A DNA stretch of 64,000 nucleotides from Novipirellula galeiformis (GCF_007860095.1 NZ_SJPT01000002.1:558001-622000), one strand, 5' to 3'; counted from the stretch's first letter, positions 1-11,400 are shown. Numbers and translations are program-made. Notes: a model not told the origin generated them from the sequence alone.

Positions 1-1
1 G

Positions 2-799
2 ATGAAAGGGATGGAGGTGTTGGCCAAAACGGCTCGCAGCCTGCCCACCTCGCTGTGCCTAGGAGTCCAGGGGAATGATACGCAAGAGATGCTCGCGTTC
101 GCCGAACACGCTGAAAAGTTGGAACCGGAGGCCATTATCTCTCGGCCGCCCGATTCTGGAAAGTCAGAAGAAGATCTGCGGCAATATTGGAGAGCCCTCG
201 CCGCGGTGGCCAAACGGCCGGTCATTCTCCAAACCACCGGCGGCGTTGCCTACAAAGGGCCTATTCCTTCACCGGAGCTGATGATTGAACTGGCAAAAGA
301 GTTTCCGCATTTTGGGTATATCAAGGAGGAGGCCGGCGACGTATTGAAGCGAATGCGTACTTCGATTGCCGCCATGCCTCCGGTCCGCCGTGTGTTTAGC
401 GCGCGCGGTGGATTTCATTGGCTCAAAGAATCTCAGCTTGGATCTGAAGGTGTGATCACGGAACGCGCCGCATACGCGGACGTGCTTACCCGTATCTGGG
501 AATTGCAACAAAGTGGTGAAGCCCCCGAAACGCTGCAAGACGTGTTCAACAAGTTCATTCAAATGGTCAAAGTAAAGCCAGGCAGTCTGCGAGGCGCCAA
601 CTTGTACATTTGGAAGAAGCGAGGCGTCTTCAAAAACTTGGTATCTCGCGACTACGGAGCTGGAAAATCGATTCCTGCCTCGCCAATCGTATCCGAACTT
701 AAACTCAGCAACGAACAAATTGCTGAAGCAGAGAAACGTTTTGAGGCCCTGCATCCTTACCTCAAAGAGGCGACGCCTAACCTGGCAACGTCATCGTAG
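2..799 (+). CDS. Dihydrodipicolinate synthase (DapA/NAL) family protein, 5' end outside window
   Basis: Class I aldolase-type lyase/dehydratase of the DHDPS/N-acetylneuraminate lyase family, a cytoplasmic TIM barrel that forms a Schiff base with a 2-oxo acid. The lysine expected to form it is in the YIKEEAGD segment near residue 108. The visible 265 aa are shorter than the usual ~300, and the segment before the first Met would hold the first strands and the GxxGE motif, so the real start almost certainly lies upstream of base 1. The barrel end and C-terminal helices are intact. Substrate cannot be told: KDG aldolase, dehydratase and DapA all share this fold. A tandem repeat array begins right after the stop. 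Confidence 0.8.
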   Translation: MKGMEVLAKTARSLPTSLCLGVQGNDTQEMLAFAEHAEKLEPEAIISRPPDSGKSEEDLRQYWRALAAVAKRPVILQTTGGVAYKGPIPSPELMIELAKEFPHFGYIKEEAGDVLKRMRTSIAAMPPVRRVFSARGGFHWLKESQLGSEGVITERAAYADVLTRIWELQQSGEAPETLQDVFNKFIQMVKVKPGSLRGANLYIWKKRGVFKNLVSRDYGAGKSIPASPIVSELKLSNEQIAEAEKRFEALHPYLKEATPNLATSS

Positions 800-1545
800 C
801 TACCTTCGCCAGAAGGTGGACGCAACTTCCTAGTAGCTACCTTCGCCAGAAGGTGGACGCGCAGCGTTTCCCACGCTCTGGCGAGCGTAGCTACGAAAAA
901 ATGGGAGGCTATCCGGAAACGGCATCTGGTCGACGCCGCCGGATTGAATCTATCGAACGCTTCCTATCGGCTCGGTCCCACACTCCAGTTCGATGCCACG
1001 ACGGAAACCTTTGTGGATAGCCCCGAGACGAACCAACTACTGGGCTGAACTTACAGCCCCGGTTTTGAATTGCCATCCATTAATCGGTAGCGGAACCGCC
1101 GAGGCCATCCTGATTCGGAACGGAAGCGAGCTAGACACGTTCATCGTAGCTACCTTCGCCAGAAGGTGGATTCGGTCGGGTCTCCACGCTCTGGCGAGCG
1201 TAGCTACGAAAAAATGGGAGGCTATCCGGAAACGGCATTTGGTCGACGGCGCCGGGTTGAATTTATCGAACGCTTCCTATCGGCTCGGTCCCACACTCCA
1301 GTTCGATGCCACGACGGAAACCTTTGTGGATAGCCCCGAGACGAACCAACTACTGGGCTGAACTTACAGCCCCGGTTTTGAATTGCCATCCATTAATCGG
1401 TAGCGGAACCGCCGAGGCCATCCTGATTCGGAACGGAAGCGAGCTAGACACGTTCATCGTAGCTACCTTCGCCAGAAGGTGGATTCGGGCGATTCTCCAC
1501 GCTCTGGCGAGCGTAGCTACGAAAAAAGGGAGGCTATCCGGCTAG
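791..1545. repeat. 313-bp tandem repeat array with embedded hairpins
   Basis: Two full 313-bp units (828-1140 and 1141-1453) and a third partial unit (1454-1543) follow each other, with an extra short copy of the unit start at 791-820. Each unit begins with GTAGCTACCTTCGCCAGAAGG and, after a short spacer, carries the near-complement CTCTGGCGAGCGTAGCTAC, so each makes an imperfect hairpin of about 24 bp per arm. Apparent ORFs at 993-1361 and 1306-1545 are products of the repeat. One frame of the unit (about 906-1048) reads like the C-terminal tail of a Gfo/Idh/MocA oxidoreductase (SYRLGPTLQFD, then ETNQLLG and stop), so the unit may have captured a gene end. Confidence 0.9.
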
Positions 1546-1570
1546 AATTGGACGCTACGAGTGAGTTTGT

Positions 1571-2851
1571 CTACCCAAACAGCGCCGCGATCGGTTTTCC
1601 CTGGTCCGTGATCGGAATCGGGCGTGAGCCGTCGAACAGTTCGTGGGCCGGATTGATCCCAAGAGCTGCGTGGATCGTGGCGTGGAAGTCAGGCACCGAA
1701 ATGGGCTTCTCAACGATCTTCTTACTGGCTTCGTCGGTCACGCCGTAGGCACCTTGATGGTTCAGTCCGCCGCCCGCGAGCACTAGACTGAAGCAACTGC
1801 CCTGGTGTCCGCGTCCACCGCGAGCGTCGTACGCGGCGGGACGACCGAACTCGGTGCCGATCGCAACGAGCGTCTTGTCGAGGATGCCCTGTTGTTCCAG
1901 GTCGGTGATCAATGCTGACAACGCAGTATCGAGTTCGTTGATCAGAAGGTGTTGGTTCTGCTGGCCTTCGTTGTGGGTGTCCCAGCCGGTGCCGTTGATG
2001 AAGTTTAGGTTATGGGACACTTCGACGAATCGCACTCCAGCCTGCACGAGGCGGCGGGCCAGCAGGCAGCGTTGACCGAACTCGCCACCATAAGCATTTC
2101 GCAAATCATCGGGCTCATCCTGCAGGCGAAAGTGCCGCATGAAGTCAGGTCCAGCCAACCGCAGCGCTTCGGCCTGCGCAGTGCGGTATTGCGAAATAAC
2201 GGAGTCGTCAGGAACTCGCTCAGAAAGTGGCTGCAGCAGTTGACGACGCCGCTCAACTCGCCGTGGCGTCACGTCTTGCGGCCGGGAGAAACCGGCGGGG
2301 CCGCTATCGGTATCGACGAGGTAGACGTAACCAGCCTTGGCGCCTAAAAAACCCGGGCCGCGGCTGACGTTGGGATAGCCGATCAGCATGTAGGCCGGGA
2401 CATCCGGGCTCACGGCACCACGCACGTGGCCGATAATCGAACCGATCGAAGGATAGGTGACGCTGCCGCTGATGAGACGGCCGGTGTGAACGAAGTTGGT
2501 GCCGAAGGCGTGTTCGTCGACGAGGCGATGATTCACCGTTCGGATGGCGGTCAATCGGTCGGCGAGCTTTGCGGTGCGGTGCAGATGTTCGCAGAACTGT
2601 ACTCCCGGTACAGCGGTGTCGATCGTGTCGTACTCCGAACCGGCGAGCTTCGGCGACGCTTTGGAATTGCCACGCGGTTTGGGATCAAACGTGTCGATCT
2701 GGGACATCCCGCCGCCCAGCCAGATGAAGACAACGTGTTCAGCGGTGCCTTTGGGAACGTGCATCGCGGCCGGTGATGCAACTCCCAAACCGTTGACGAG
2801 AGCGGCTCCAGCGAGTGCGCCGGTTTGACGAAGGAAGTGTCGGCGTTCCAT
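1571..2851 (-). CDS. DUF1501 domain protein, Tat-type leader
   Basis: DUF1501 protein of 426 aa with the sulfatase/alkaline-phosphatase-like fold that is expanded in planctomycetes. The N-terminus ([18 protein letters not shown]) is a twin-arginine-like leader, so export is likely. Family hallmarks are [18 protein letters not shown] near residue 42, the GWDTH motif near 290 and TEFGRPA near 334. It lies 117 bp downstream of the PSD1-type cytochrome gene on the same strand, the standard planctomycete pairing, so the two are probably co-transcribed. No enzymatic activity has been firmly assigned to the pair; a role in exported sulfated-polysaccharide or redox metabolism is usually guessed. Confidence 0.92.
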   Translation of the reverse strand: MERRHFLRQTGALAGAALVNGLGVASPAAMHVPKGTAEHVVFIWLGGGMSQIDTFDPKPRGNSKASPKLAGSEYDTIDTAVPGVQFCEHLHRTAKLADRLTAIRTVNHRLVDEHAFGTNFVHTGRLISGSVTYPSIGSIIGHVRGAVSPDVPAYMLIGYPNVSRGPGFLGAKAGYVYLVDTDSGPAGFSRPQDVTPRRVERRRQLLQPLSERVPDDSVISQYRTAQAEALRLAGPDFMRHFRLQDEPDDLRNAYGGEFGQRCLLARRLVQAGVRFVEVSHNLNFINGTGWDTHNEGQQNQHLLINELDTALSALITDLEQQGILDKTLVAIGTEFGRPAAYDARGGRGHQGSCFSLVLAGGGLNHQGAYGVTDEASKKIVEKPISVPDFHATIHAALGINPAHELFDGSRPIPITDQGKPIAALFG

Positions 2852-2968
2852 AAGAGTGATCCTGGTCGAGTCGAGTCGTAGCGAAAGTCATGTCGACTTT
2901 TGGCTGCTTTCGTTGTCAGAAAATTGCGTCGTTCGCTGGAACTCTTGGCGAGTTTCGCTACAAACCTT

Positions 2969-5900
2969 CTACGGTGTAAAAATCCATTCGGGCGCATTCA
3001 GGACGGCCCACAGCACGTCTTCCATACGGAGACGCCAATCGTTTTTCAACGCATTGGTCGGCAGATCACCGCGACGAGCGTCGGCTTCCTTTTGCACCGC
3101 CAACGTATTGGCCGGGCCATCCACGTGGTTCGACCAGCTCACATAGCGAACCGGCTCGCGTTTGCCCGATGTCGGTCGGATTCGTTTCGGCTCGGGGATC
3201 ACGCGTGTGTCGTAGCCCTCGGACAGGAAACGGACGTAACGTTCTTTCTCTGCAGCGGACGGCTTCCGTGTGAGTAGCCGGAGGAATACACGATCGACGA
3301 GTTCGTCAACGGATTGTTCCTCCAGTGCGAGCTGTGTGATACCGTGTCGGTCACTGAGCCGCGTCAGCCAAACACTCATGACACCGTTAGCGAAAATCGC
3401 TGGCTGCAGAATGTTTGACTCGTTGTCACGAAGACTTTGCGGATCCTGTCGCGCACCGCGCCAACCGAACGTCTTCAACACGCTCGTGACGGCCGTCATC
3501 CGGGGCAGCGACAAACTGGGACGATCGCGTTCGTTTGAGCTCGAGGCGAGCATCCAACACCGCCGTGCTTTCCCCAAAGTGATGGTGCTCGACACGGCAC
3601 GTACGCTGTCGATGTCCAGGCTGACCTCCTCCAAATCGAAGGGAGTACCAGTCGCGTGGAAAACGGAATCGACAATCTGCTCGGCCGTCAATCGCCGAGG
3701 CGCTGGTGAGACAAACAACGGACTGGTTTCGGTAAGCGTCGGATCGGTCGCACGTTGATACGCATGCGAATTCAAAATCGTTCGGCTGACCGCTTTCAGA
3801 TCATAACCGGAAGCGACCAATTGATGCCCAAGCCAACGCAGCAGTTCCGGATGCGAGGGACGTTCTTTTTCCCAATCAGACACACTGACAACAAGGCCCC
3901 GTCCCATCAATCGCTGCCAAACGCGATTCACCATGACTTGCGCAAAACGTTCGTTTTGCGGAGCGGTGATGAGTGCGGCGAGTCGGTCTCGTGAATTTTG
4001 TGGATGTTCAGCCAACGTATCGGCGACCGATTCATCGCAATAACGCTCAAACGGCCAAGCCGGCTCCACTTCTGTTCCCGGTTCGAGGGTGACTTGGATC
4101 AGAGGCTTGCGGCCCGCCTGACTCAGCGGCCCCATGGGCACGCTGCTGGAAGCCGGCAGCTTGATCGGCTGCTGTTTCAACAACGCCGCGAGCTGTAGTA
4201 AATCCTGCTGCAGCGATACATGCGTGGGGGAGTCGTGACAACGGGCGCATTTCATTTCGACGCCGAGAAATGCGGAGCTGACAATAATCCCCTTAGCCGC
4301 CATCGGCAGGTCGTTCTGCGTCGCGGTGCCGAAACCGGCGGGTCCGCCATATCGCTCGCTGCCTTCCATGCGAATCAATTCCGTCGCGAATAGGTCCGCG
4401 GGCTTGTTATCAAGCAGCGACTCGTACAACCACCAGCGAAAGGGGCCGGTGTTGTTCAGCGTCGGGTTGATCATGTTCGGGTTCTCAGCCAGAACGTCCA
4501 ACCAGTATCCCATCCAGTGATCGGCCCAGCGGGGATCGTCTAACAATCGATCGATCACTTGGGCGCGACGCGTTTCCGCTTTGTCATTGCCGAAGGCGGC
4601 GATCTCGGACTCGGTGGGCGGCACGCCGACGGTGTCGAGGGTCACACGCCGGAGAAATCGGAGGTCCTCGGCAAGCGGATTCGGCTGGAAATGATCGACG
4701 TCGAACTGCGGCCACACGGCACCACCTTTAATCCAACGTTTCAGCAAGGCGATTTCCTCGTCCGTCAACGGATCACCACCCGGCGGCATGACGGTGCCTT
4801 CGTCCGCCGATGTGATTCGTTCAATCAACGCACTCTCGTCGATGCTACCGGGAACGACGGCGGGCCCCTCGCTTTCGCCGCCCGCCAACACCGACATGTG
4901 ATCGTCAAGACGCAAGTTTCCCTGAGCCTTGCCGCCTTGATGACAGTCGTAGCAACGCGACTCTAGTAGGGGGCGAATCTGTTTGAAATAGTCGACATCA
5001 TCCATGCCGCTTTGGACCGCGTCCTGTTTAACTTCAACGATCCGGGCATTAATGAAATGATCGATCGCATTCTGAGCAGGGTAACCATGGGTCGGCTCAG
5101 GCACAGGAACGCTGTCGGTGTCCACCAACCAATCGGCAGCGGCGGTGCGGCGTTTTCCCCAGTAGTCCTGATGGGCAGCTCGACGTTCTGCACGGGCCGC
5201 GGCATTGGTCTTGGCGAGCGATTCGCGTCGCTCGGATTCGTATGCCTGCCAACCTTCGTCTGTGTAACGCACCTCACGCGTCCCGGCAGACATCAGCGAC
5301 CATGCTTCGCTGCCTTCCAGAGATACCGCCACGACGGTCTCGCCGAGTTCGGGGCGGAACGTACTGCCACCGGTGATGCCGCCGACCATCGTTTCCAGGA
5401 TGACTAAATGATCACCGCCGGGGCTTTCGAATTCACACCAAGCATCCCGATTGCCGGGAGGCGCAAAACGGAAGTCGGGACCGAGATCGAGATAATCGTC
5501 CTGCTTGGAAAGCAGTTCATAGCCACCGGGATCGTGCGGCCGGGGCGGGGTTTCGAGCAACTTCTTGGCGTCGATATAAAGCCGACACCTACCACGGCCA
5601 CGCACCAACAAACGGTGTTTACCCGCTGGTAATTTGACGACCGCCGAAGCACGCAAATGCAACGGATTGGCCCGATCACCTCGGACTCCGGTGGCGACGT
5701 ACTTGTGTGGAAGCTCAAAGAGTCCGAAGACTTCTTCGTAATAAGTCTCGGTGACCTGCGGTTCAGGCGGCCAGTGGTTGGCTTGGGGAACGCCGTCTTC
5801 GCTGATCTGCACCAACACCTTGCCTCGCGGAACCATCTCGCGTGTGACGGGGGGCGGCGGCGGAACAAAACGGTACCGTCCTGCGATCTCCGTGGGATCA

Positions 5901-6811
5901 AAGCTCTCGCTATAGATCGCCAAGTTGTCCAACGAGCCTTGAAACGAAGAACCTTCGCCGCGGGTAAAGCCAGTGCCGATGACGAGGTCGTCGGCGTCCT
6001 GCACAGGTGGCAGATCCGTTGCGCCGCTCTCATCCCATTTGCCCGTGACCGATTTTCCGTCGACCCAGGCTCGCAGGCTGTCGCTGTTCCCGAACGTGAA
6101 CTCCAGTGCCACATGATGCCACCCTGTCGTTGGCACGGTTGTCTGGCTCCACCAACGATGCCAGGCACGCTTCTTCGTTTCGGGATGCTCGCTAGTAAAC
6201 AGCAATCCGAATTTGGCGCCGTCGCTCGTGCCCTGGAACCGGATCGAATAATTTTGGTTGTTGTCCGCGAAATCGTCGCCATGTTTTGGATGCCGGCCCT
6301 TACCCAGCACATAGGCGGTTTGTCGCGCACGGAGGGTTCTGAATTTCACCCAAGTCTCAAACGCGAACGTGTCGCCGTGGCCGAACCGAACATTGGTGTC
6401 ACCGCCACGCTCGTGATCTTTGATCAGGAGCGCGCCCTCGTGCCCGGTGAACGACATGGCCGTATTGCTGCTTGCGAATCCGGGATACTTAGGCTTTCGT
6501 GGCCCCTCGACAGGTTTGCCGGGTTTTCCCAGCCACGTCCCAGTCTGTGGTTCGCCATCGAACCGCCACTCAACCACTGGTTCGACTGCGAAGGACTGGA
6601 CGGCTGTAGCCAAAATAAATAGGGCGAGAGCCGAGACGACTTTTGGACCGACTCGAAGCGGATTGAAAACGGACTCGCGATGTTTGAGGTTGTCACGCGG
6701 GGAAAGATTAAACTCCTCGACGTCCGTTTGACTGAGTCCTTCGTCGATGGACGCCGAGAGAAGTGCTTCAAAGCGGCGTCCAGCTTTCGGATCTGGCGAG
6801 CTATTTGTCAT
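2969..6811 (-). CDS. PSD1-type protein: anti-sigma-like N-terminus, LamG, cytochrome c, DUF1549, DUF1553
   Basis: Very large exported protein of 1280 aa. The start at 6811 is chosen because it is followed by a short FecR-like cytoplasmic segment and a hydrophobic helix (ALALFILATAVQSFA); the frame stays open to a Met at 6925 but that extension looks non-coding. Order: cytoplasmic segment (1-55), membrane helix (~60-75), LamG/concanavalin-like domain (~78-310), PA14-like stretch (~330-480), planctomycete cytochrome c with CYDCH at ~620, DUF1549 (~700-860) with a second CARCH, and DUF1553 (~950-1270). The combination implies an envelope-bound haem protein that handles large carbohydrates, but substrate is unknown. 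Placing LamG before the cytochrome and adding the FecR-like N-terminus is less common than the simple PSD1 layout. Confidence 0.9.
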   Translation of the reverse strand: MTNSSPDPKAGRRFEALLSASIDEGLSQTDVEEFNLSPRDNLKHRESVFNPLRVGPKVVSALALFILATAVQSFAVEPVVEWRFDGEPQTGTWLGKPGKPVEGPRKPKYPGFASSNTAMSFTGHEGALLIKDHERGGDTNVRFGHGDTFAFETWVKFRTLRARQTAYVLGKGRHPKHGDDFADNNQNYSIRFQGTSDGAKFGLLFTSEHPETKKRAWHRWWSQTTVPTTGWHHVALEFTFGNSDSLRAWVDGKSVTGKWDESGATDLPPVQDADDLVIGTGFTRGEGSSFQGSLDNLAIYSESFDPTEIAGRYRFVPPPPPVTREMVPRGKVLVQISEDGVPQANHWPPEPQVTETYYEEVFGLFELPHKYVATGVRGDRANPLHLRASAVVKLPAGKHRLLVRGRGRCRLYIDAKKLLETPPRPHDPGGYELLSKQDDYLDLGPDFRFAPPGNRDAWCEFESPGGDHLVILETMVGGITGGSTFRPELGETVVAVSLEGSEAWSLMSAGTREVRYTDEGWQAYESERRESLAKTNAAARAERRAAHQDYWGKRRTAAADWLVDTDSVPVPEPTHGYPAQNAIDHFINARIVEVKQDAVQSGMDDVDYFKQIRPLLESRCYDCHQGGKAQGNLRLDDHMSVLAGGESEGPAVVPGSIDESALIERITSADEGTVMPPGGDPLTDEEIALLKRWIKGGAVWPQFDVDHFQPNPLAEDLRFLRRVTLDTVGVPPTESEIAAFGNDKAETRRAQVIDRLLDDPRWADHWMGYWLDVLAENPNMINPTLNNTGPFRWWLYESLLDNKPADLFATELIRMEGSERYGGPAGFGTATQNDLPMAAKGIIVSSAFLGVEMKCARCHDSPTHVSLQQDLLQLAALLKQQPIKLPASSSVPMGPLSQAGRKPLIQVTLEPGTEVEPAWPFERYCDESVADTLAEHPQNSRDRLAALITAPQNERFAQVMVNRVWQRLMGRGLVVSVSDWEKERPSHPELLRWLGHQLVASGYDLKAVSRTILNSHAYQRATDPTLTETSPLFVSPAPRRLTAEQIVDSVFHATGTPFDLEEVSLDIDSVRAVSSTITLGKARRCWMLASSSNERDRPSLSLPRMTAVTSVLKTFGWRGARQDPQSLRDNESNILQPAIFANGVMSVWLTRLSDRHGITQLALEEQSVDELVDRVFLRLLTRKPSAAEKERYVRFLSEGYDTRVIPEPKRIRPTSGKREPVRYVSWSNHVDGPANTLAVQKEADARRGDLPTNALKNDWRLRMEDVLWAVLNAPEWIFTP

Positions 6812-7510
6812 TGCTAATTTGTGAAGAATACCGAAAACGGACGATTGAGCGGACGCTAGATTTCGTAACGTAGCGAAGTCCCTCGAGCGAGACTGGAACT
6901 GCAACAGTCTACCGCGCAAGCACACCTGCGGGGACGTACGACTACACGAATGCCCCGTTCTGTGATCGTTCGCTCAACGATTCCTTCCGATATGGACACG
7001 CTACCGTGTTTTTGCCGAGAAAGCGAATTCCGCAGATCCCATTCCAATGAACGCTGCGTTTCGCCCTGTGCGTCACTCTCACCGTCGATGTTGGTCTCAC
7101 TCTCGGTGGCGGCTCTCGGTAGCGGCTCATGAAGCACCACGACGCAGGTAGAGACCCTTTCCGAATATCCTAAACACGGACATGGACGGCGACATTGATG
7201 ATATCGGGGCCCTCGTCATACTGCGGGGGGTGCAGGAACGGCGTCTCAAGAGCGATCAACCTTGGGTGTGGCTTCCGCTCGCAGGCGGTTGGAAAGGGCC
7301 TCGGCGTGCAGCTATACTCTGCTGATCCGGGCCGTCTGTATCAGCGTGAAAGAAATAAAAAATTCTCTTGCGGTGATCCGCTAAAACCTTCCCAAGGGAA
7401 CCGGCTTCACGGAGCGACCGAATCGAGAATGGACGGCGTTGCGTTGGAATTCGGATTCGCTGGCCAGCATCCAATTCGATCTCGCGTCTCGTCCGATATC
7501 AGGTACATCC
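6812..7510. other. Intergenic region, no gene recognised
   Basis: About 700 bp between two divergent genes. Several ORFs of 60-130 codons exist on both strands but none has recognisable motifs, a convincing start or protein-like composition. No ECF sigma gene is present here despite the FecR-like N-terminus of the gene to the left. Promoters for both flanking genes are presumably here; no consensus could be named. Confidence 0.6.
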
Positions 7511-8428
7511 ATGCAGTCATTCAATCGTCGCGATCTGCTTCGTTGTCTCAGCGTCCTACCGTTTTCATCGGCTGCAGCCTTTGCTGATGACGCCACGTCG
7601 AGCGTCGTTGTTGACACGCATCTTCATTGTTTCGCCGGTCACGATCGCCGGTTTCCTTATCATGCGCAGGCGCCGTATCGGCCGATCACCGCGGCAACCC
7701 CAGAGCATCTTTTAAAGTGCATGGACGATGCCGGCGTCGACTATGCCGTTGTCGTTCATCCGGAGCCCTACCAAGACGACCACCGGTACCTGGAGCACTG
7801 CTTGAACGTTGGCCAGGAACGGCTGAAGGGGACATGTTTGTTCTTCGCCGACCGCCCGGCTTCGGTCGAAAAAATGGCTCCGTTGGTTCAGCGGAATCCA
7901 GGGCGTATCGTTGCCGCACGCGTCCACGCGTACGCTCCTGATCGTCTGCCCCCCTTTGGTACAAAAGAGTTACGCCATCTCTGGAAAACCGCGTCGGACC
8001 TGGGGCTTGCGATTCAACTTCATTTCGAGCCTCGATATGCCCCGGGGCTCGAACCGTTGATTCGAGAGTTTACCGACACCACGGTCGTGATCGATCATCT
8101 GGGGCGACCGATGCAAGGCACTCCTCAGGAACATGAGGTTGTTGTTCGCTGGTCACGTTTTCCCAATACGGTGATGAAGGTTTCCTCCGTACCTGATCCG
8201 AACAGCTATCCTCATCGCGATGTGAAACCCATCATCCGGCGTTTGACGGACGCGTTTGGCGCTGAACGAATGATCTACGGAGGAGGATTCAAATCGGGAG
8301 CGACCGGAGAGACCTATCGAGATTATCGCATGCGCGTCGCGGATTTACTGTCCCATCTGTCGCCCGAGGATCGCACGAAAATTCTTGGCGGTACCGCCGC
8401 AAAACTCTATGGATTCAACGGTTCCTGA
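7511..8428 (+). CDS. Amidohydrolase family (TIM-barrel metal-dependent hydrolase), Tat-like leader
   Basis: Exported amidohydrolase_2-type hydrolase/decarboxylase of 305 aa. The start at 7511 gives a leader MQSFNRRDLLRCLSVLPF with twin arginines; the frame remains open to 7439. The metal-binding DTHLHCF motif at about residue 35 begins the barrel, and VIDHLGRP near 195 supplies the conserved histidine of strand 6. Length fits the family (270-330 aa). The typical late Asp (GSDFP or similar) appears as YGGGFKSGA, so the last metal/catalytic ligand may be altered. It ends two bases before the next ATG and is certainly co-transcribed with the 1085-aa hydrolase; lactone or aromatic-acid substrates are possible. 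Confidence 0.85.
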   Translation: MQSFNRRDLLRCLSVLPFSSAAAFADDATSSVVVDTHLHCFAGHDRRFPYHAQAPYRPITAATPEHLLKCMDDAGVDYAVVVHPEPYQDDHRYLEHCLNVGQERLKGTCLFFADRPASVEKMAPLVQRNPGRIVAARVHAYAPDRLPPFGTKELRHLWKTASDLGLAIQLHFEPRYAPGLEPLIREFTDTTVVIDHLGRPMQGTPQEHEVVVRWSRFPNTVMKVSSVPDPNSYPHRDVKPIIRRLTDAFGAERMIYGGGFKSGATGETYRDYRMRVADLLSHLSPEDRTKILGGTAAKLYGFNGS

Positions 8429-8430
8429 AC

Positions 8431-11400
8431 ATGTCTAGAACAATCGCCAATGTCGTGGCCATCCTTATGGTCTTTACCTCCCACTGCCAACTGAGAGTAG
8501 CCGCAGAATCGCTGAGTTTTTCGGGACGGGTTCATGATGCCGTTGAGCGATCGCTGCCGCGTCTGGAAATCGCGTCGGCCGAAACGGCGCAGCGCCGCAC
8601 CTGCTTCACCTGCCACGGGCAAGCCTTGCCAGCTGTTGTTTTTGCCGCGGCCCGCAAGCATGGCTTTCACATCGACCGTGACAATCTGCTTCGCCAGCTT
8701 GATCACACCGAGGCGCACTTGAAACGATCTCAGCAGCAATATGCCGATGGTCGAGGCACCGGCGGACAAGTCGATACGGCCGGTTGGGCATTGTGGGGAC
8801 TGGAAGCTGGCGAGCGAGTGGCAAACGACATCACCGATCCGGTCGTCGAGTACTTGTTGGGCAAGCAACGTGATAGCGGCGACTGGCGGTGCTCCGGCAA
8901 TCGCCCGCCCTCGGAGAAAAGCCATTTCGCGACAACGTACTTGGCACTTCGCGCGATCGAAAACTTCGGCCGTTCGTCGCATCAGCCCAAGAGCGACGAG
9001 GCTAAAGCAAGTGCAGCGAAATGGTTTGAAACCGCGGAACCGAACGACACCGAAGATCGTGTTTTTCAGCTGCTGTCTCTACCCTACATTGGTCTTGACG
9101 AAAATCTTGACGAGCGAACCGAAAAACTGACTCAGGATTTGATTGCTCAGCAACGACCCGACGGCGGTTGGGCTCAACTCGCGGATTTGGAAAGCGACGC
9201 CTACGCAACCGCAACGGTTCTGTATGCGTTGGCGGAGGCGGGGACTGCGGCAACAGAAGACAGCTACCAACGCGGCTTAGAGTATTTGTTGCGAACGCAA
9301 TTGGATGACGGGTCGTGGCATGTCGCTTCGCGTAGCAAGCCGTTCCAAACCTACTTCGAAACCGGTTATCCGCACGGCAAGGATCAGTTCATTTCGACGA
9401 CGGCGGCATGTTGGGCGACATTGGTGTTGTTGAACGTGCTGCCTGAGCAGCCCGCCGCTGCCATTGAAACGCTTGCCGGCACCAAGCCGCTTGAGTGGCC
9501 TGAATCGGATCTATCGGGCCGCTTGATGACCGGAGCCCACAAATTCGTTGAGTCTCGGATCGCCGTTGCTAACGAAAAACGCCACGAATTCGAAATCGAT
9601 GACAGTCAGCGAACATCGCTTCGATCGGAGCTTCAAACGGTACTCGGTGTTGTCGAAAAGCGTCTACCGCCGCAATTGGAACAATACGGCGACCAAGCAA
9701 ACCCGGCACTCGTCGCCGAGGGTGATCGTTTCCGCGTATTTCAAGTTCGCTGGCCGGTCTTCGCGAACGTGTTCGGCGAAGGACTTTGGGTGCAGCAAAA
9801 GGAGTCCGCCGTCGGTCGGTGTGTTGTGGTTCCCGACGCCGATCAATCACCCGAGCAATTGTTGGGACTCACGGACGGACTCGGCCCCAAAGAACAGATC
9901 GCTAGGCGACTGGCCGCCAGTGGTTTCGATCTGATCATCCCGACAATCATCAGCCGCGAAAAAATGCAGACCGATGACGAGCGGATTTTGCGTGCCGAGA
10001 TGACAGATCGCGAATGGATCTATCGACAAGCGTTCCACATGGGTCGGCACGTGATCGGTTACGACCTGCAGCGGGTGTTCGCAGCCATCGATTGCTTCGC
10101 CAATCAACACGAAGACAACAAGCAAATCGGGATTGTCGGCTACGGCGAAGGCGGATTGATCGCCTTGCACGCCGCCGCGATCGACGACCGAATCGACAGC
10201 ACACTCGTAAGCGGCTATTTCGACAGCAGTGATGCCGCTTGGTCTGAGCCAATCTACCGCAATGTGTGGCAGCGTTCGAAGCGGCTTGGCAATGCCGAGG
10301 TCGCCTCCCTGATCACACCTCGTGGATTGCTGATTGAACACAGTGAGTTTCCGACGGTCACGCGGCACAAAGGCGACATCGTCACTCCACCGACCGATCG
10401 TGTGCAGTCCGCGTTCAAGAGGATCCGTGAAACGGCGAGCGAACAACGCCCCCAACTAATCCTTGGTGATAACGATCGTCCGGCGACTCGTTGGTCCGAC
10501 AAGGCTTTCACAGCATTCCTTGATCGCTTTGGCGCGGAGGAAACCGCGACGGAAATCGACGGCCTCGTCGACCGACGCGCCGATGCCGCGTTGCGAATGG
10601 CACAGCGTCAGAAGCGATGCACCGATCAGGCCGAGCAGCACGTTCAGTCTCTCGTGCGTCAATCCGAGCACATCCGAGACGACTTCTTTTTGTACAAAGT
10701 GCACCCGGAATGGAAGCACCGACCTTGGAGCACAAACAAGACGCACGATGTCAATGCAGATGACGTTTTCGTGAAAGCTACAAAGGAGTTGCGTGAACGT
10801 TTTACAACCGAAGCAATGGGGCGTTTTGACGCGCCGCTCATGCAACCCAATGCGCGGACGCGAAAGGTTGCGGAAACCGACAAGTGGACTGCCTACGACG
10901 TGGTGTTAGATGTGCACGAGTCGTTGTTTGCCTGGGGAACATTGTTGATTCCGAAGGACTTAGAGCCAGGGGAACGACGACCGGTGGTTGTTTGCCAGCA
11001 CGGTCGCAATGGCATCCCGCGTGATACGATCGACAGCGGCAAGAATGCCTACAACGACTACGCCGCTAAGTTAGCCGAGCGGGGCTTTATCACCCTTGCG
11101 CCCCATAACTTGTATCGTGGTGAAGACAAGTATCGTTGGCTCGATCGCAAAGCCAATGCGATCGGTTGCACGCTGTTCAGCTTCATCATTCCCTCACATG
11201 ATCAAATGCTCCGCTGGCTGGACTCATTGCCGTTTGTCGATGGCGATCGGATCGCGTTCTACGGTCTGAGCTACGGCGGTGAATCCGCAGTCCGAATCCC
11301 CACGGCGCTACCGAAATATTGTCTGTCGATCTGTTCGGGCGACTTTAATCAATGGACACGCAAGGTTGCATCGACCGACCAGCCGTTTTCGTTCATGCGG

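Noticed and set aside
993-1545. ORFs of 122 and 79 codons beginning MPRRKPLWIAP
   Set aside because: They are identical readings of consecutive 313-bp repeat units and differ only where the units do; no independent gene is supported.
5404-6330. 308-aa minus-strand ORF
   Set aside because: It is a shadow of the PSD1-type gene in another frame on the same strand, rich in Arg/Ser/Pro with no domain.
6856-7140. Possible ECF sigma gene upstream of the PSD1-type gene
   Set aside because: No region 2 or region 4 motifs are present in any frame.
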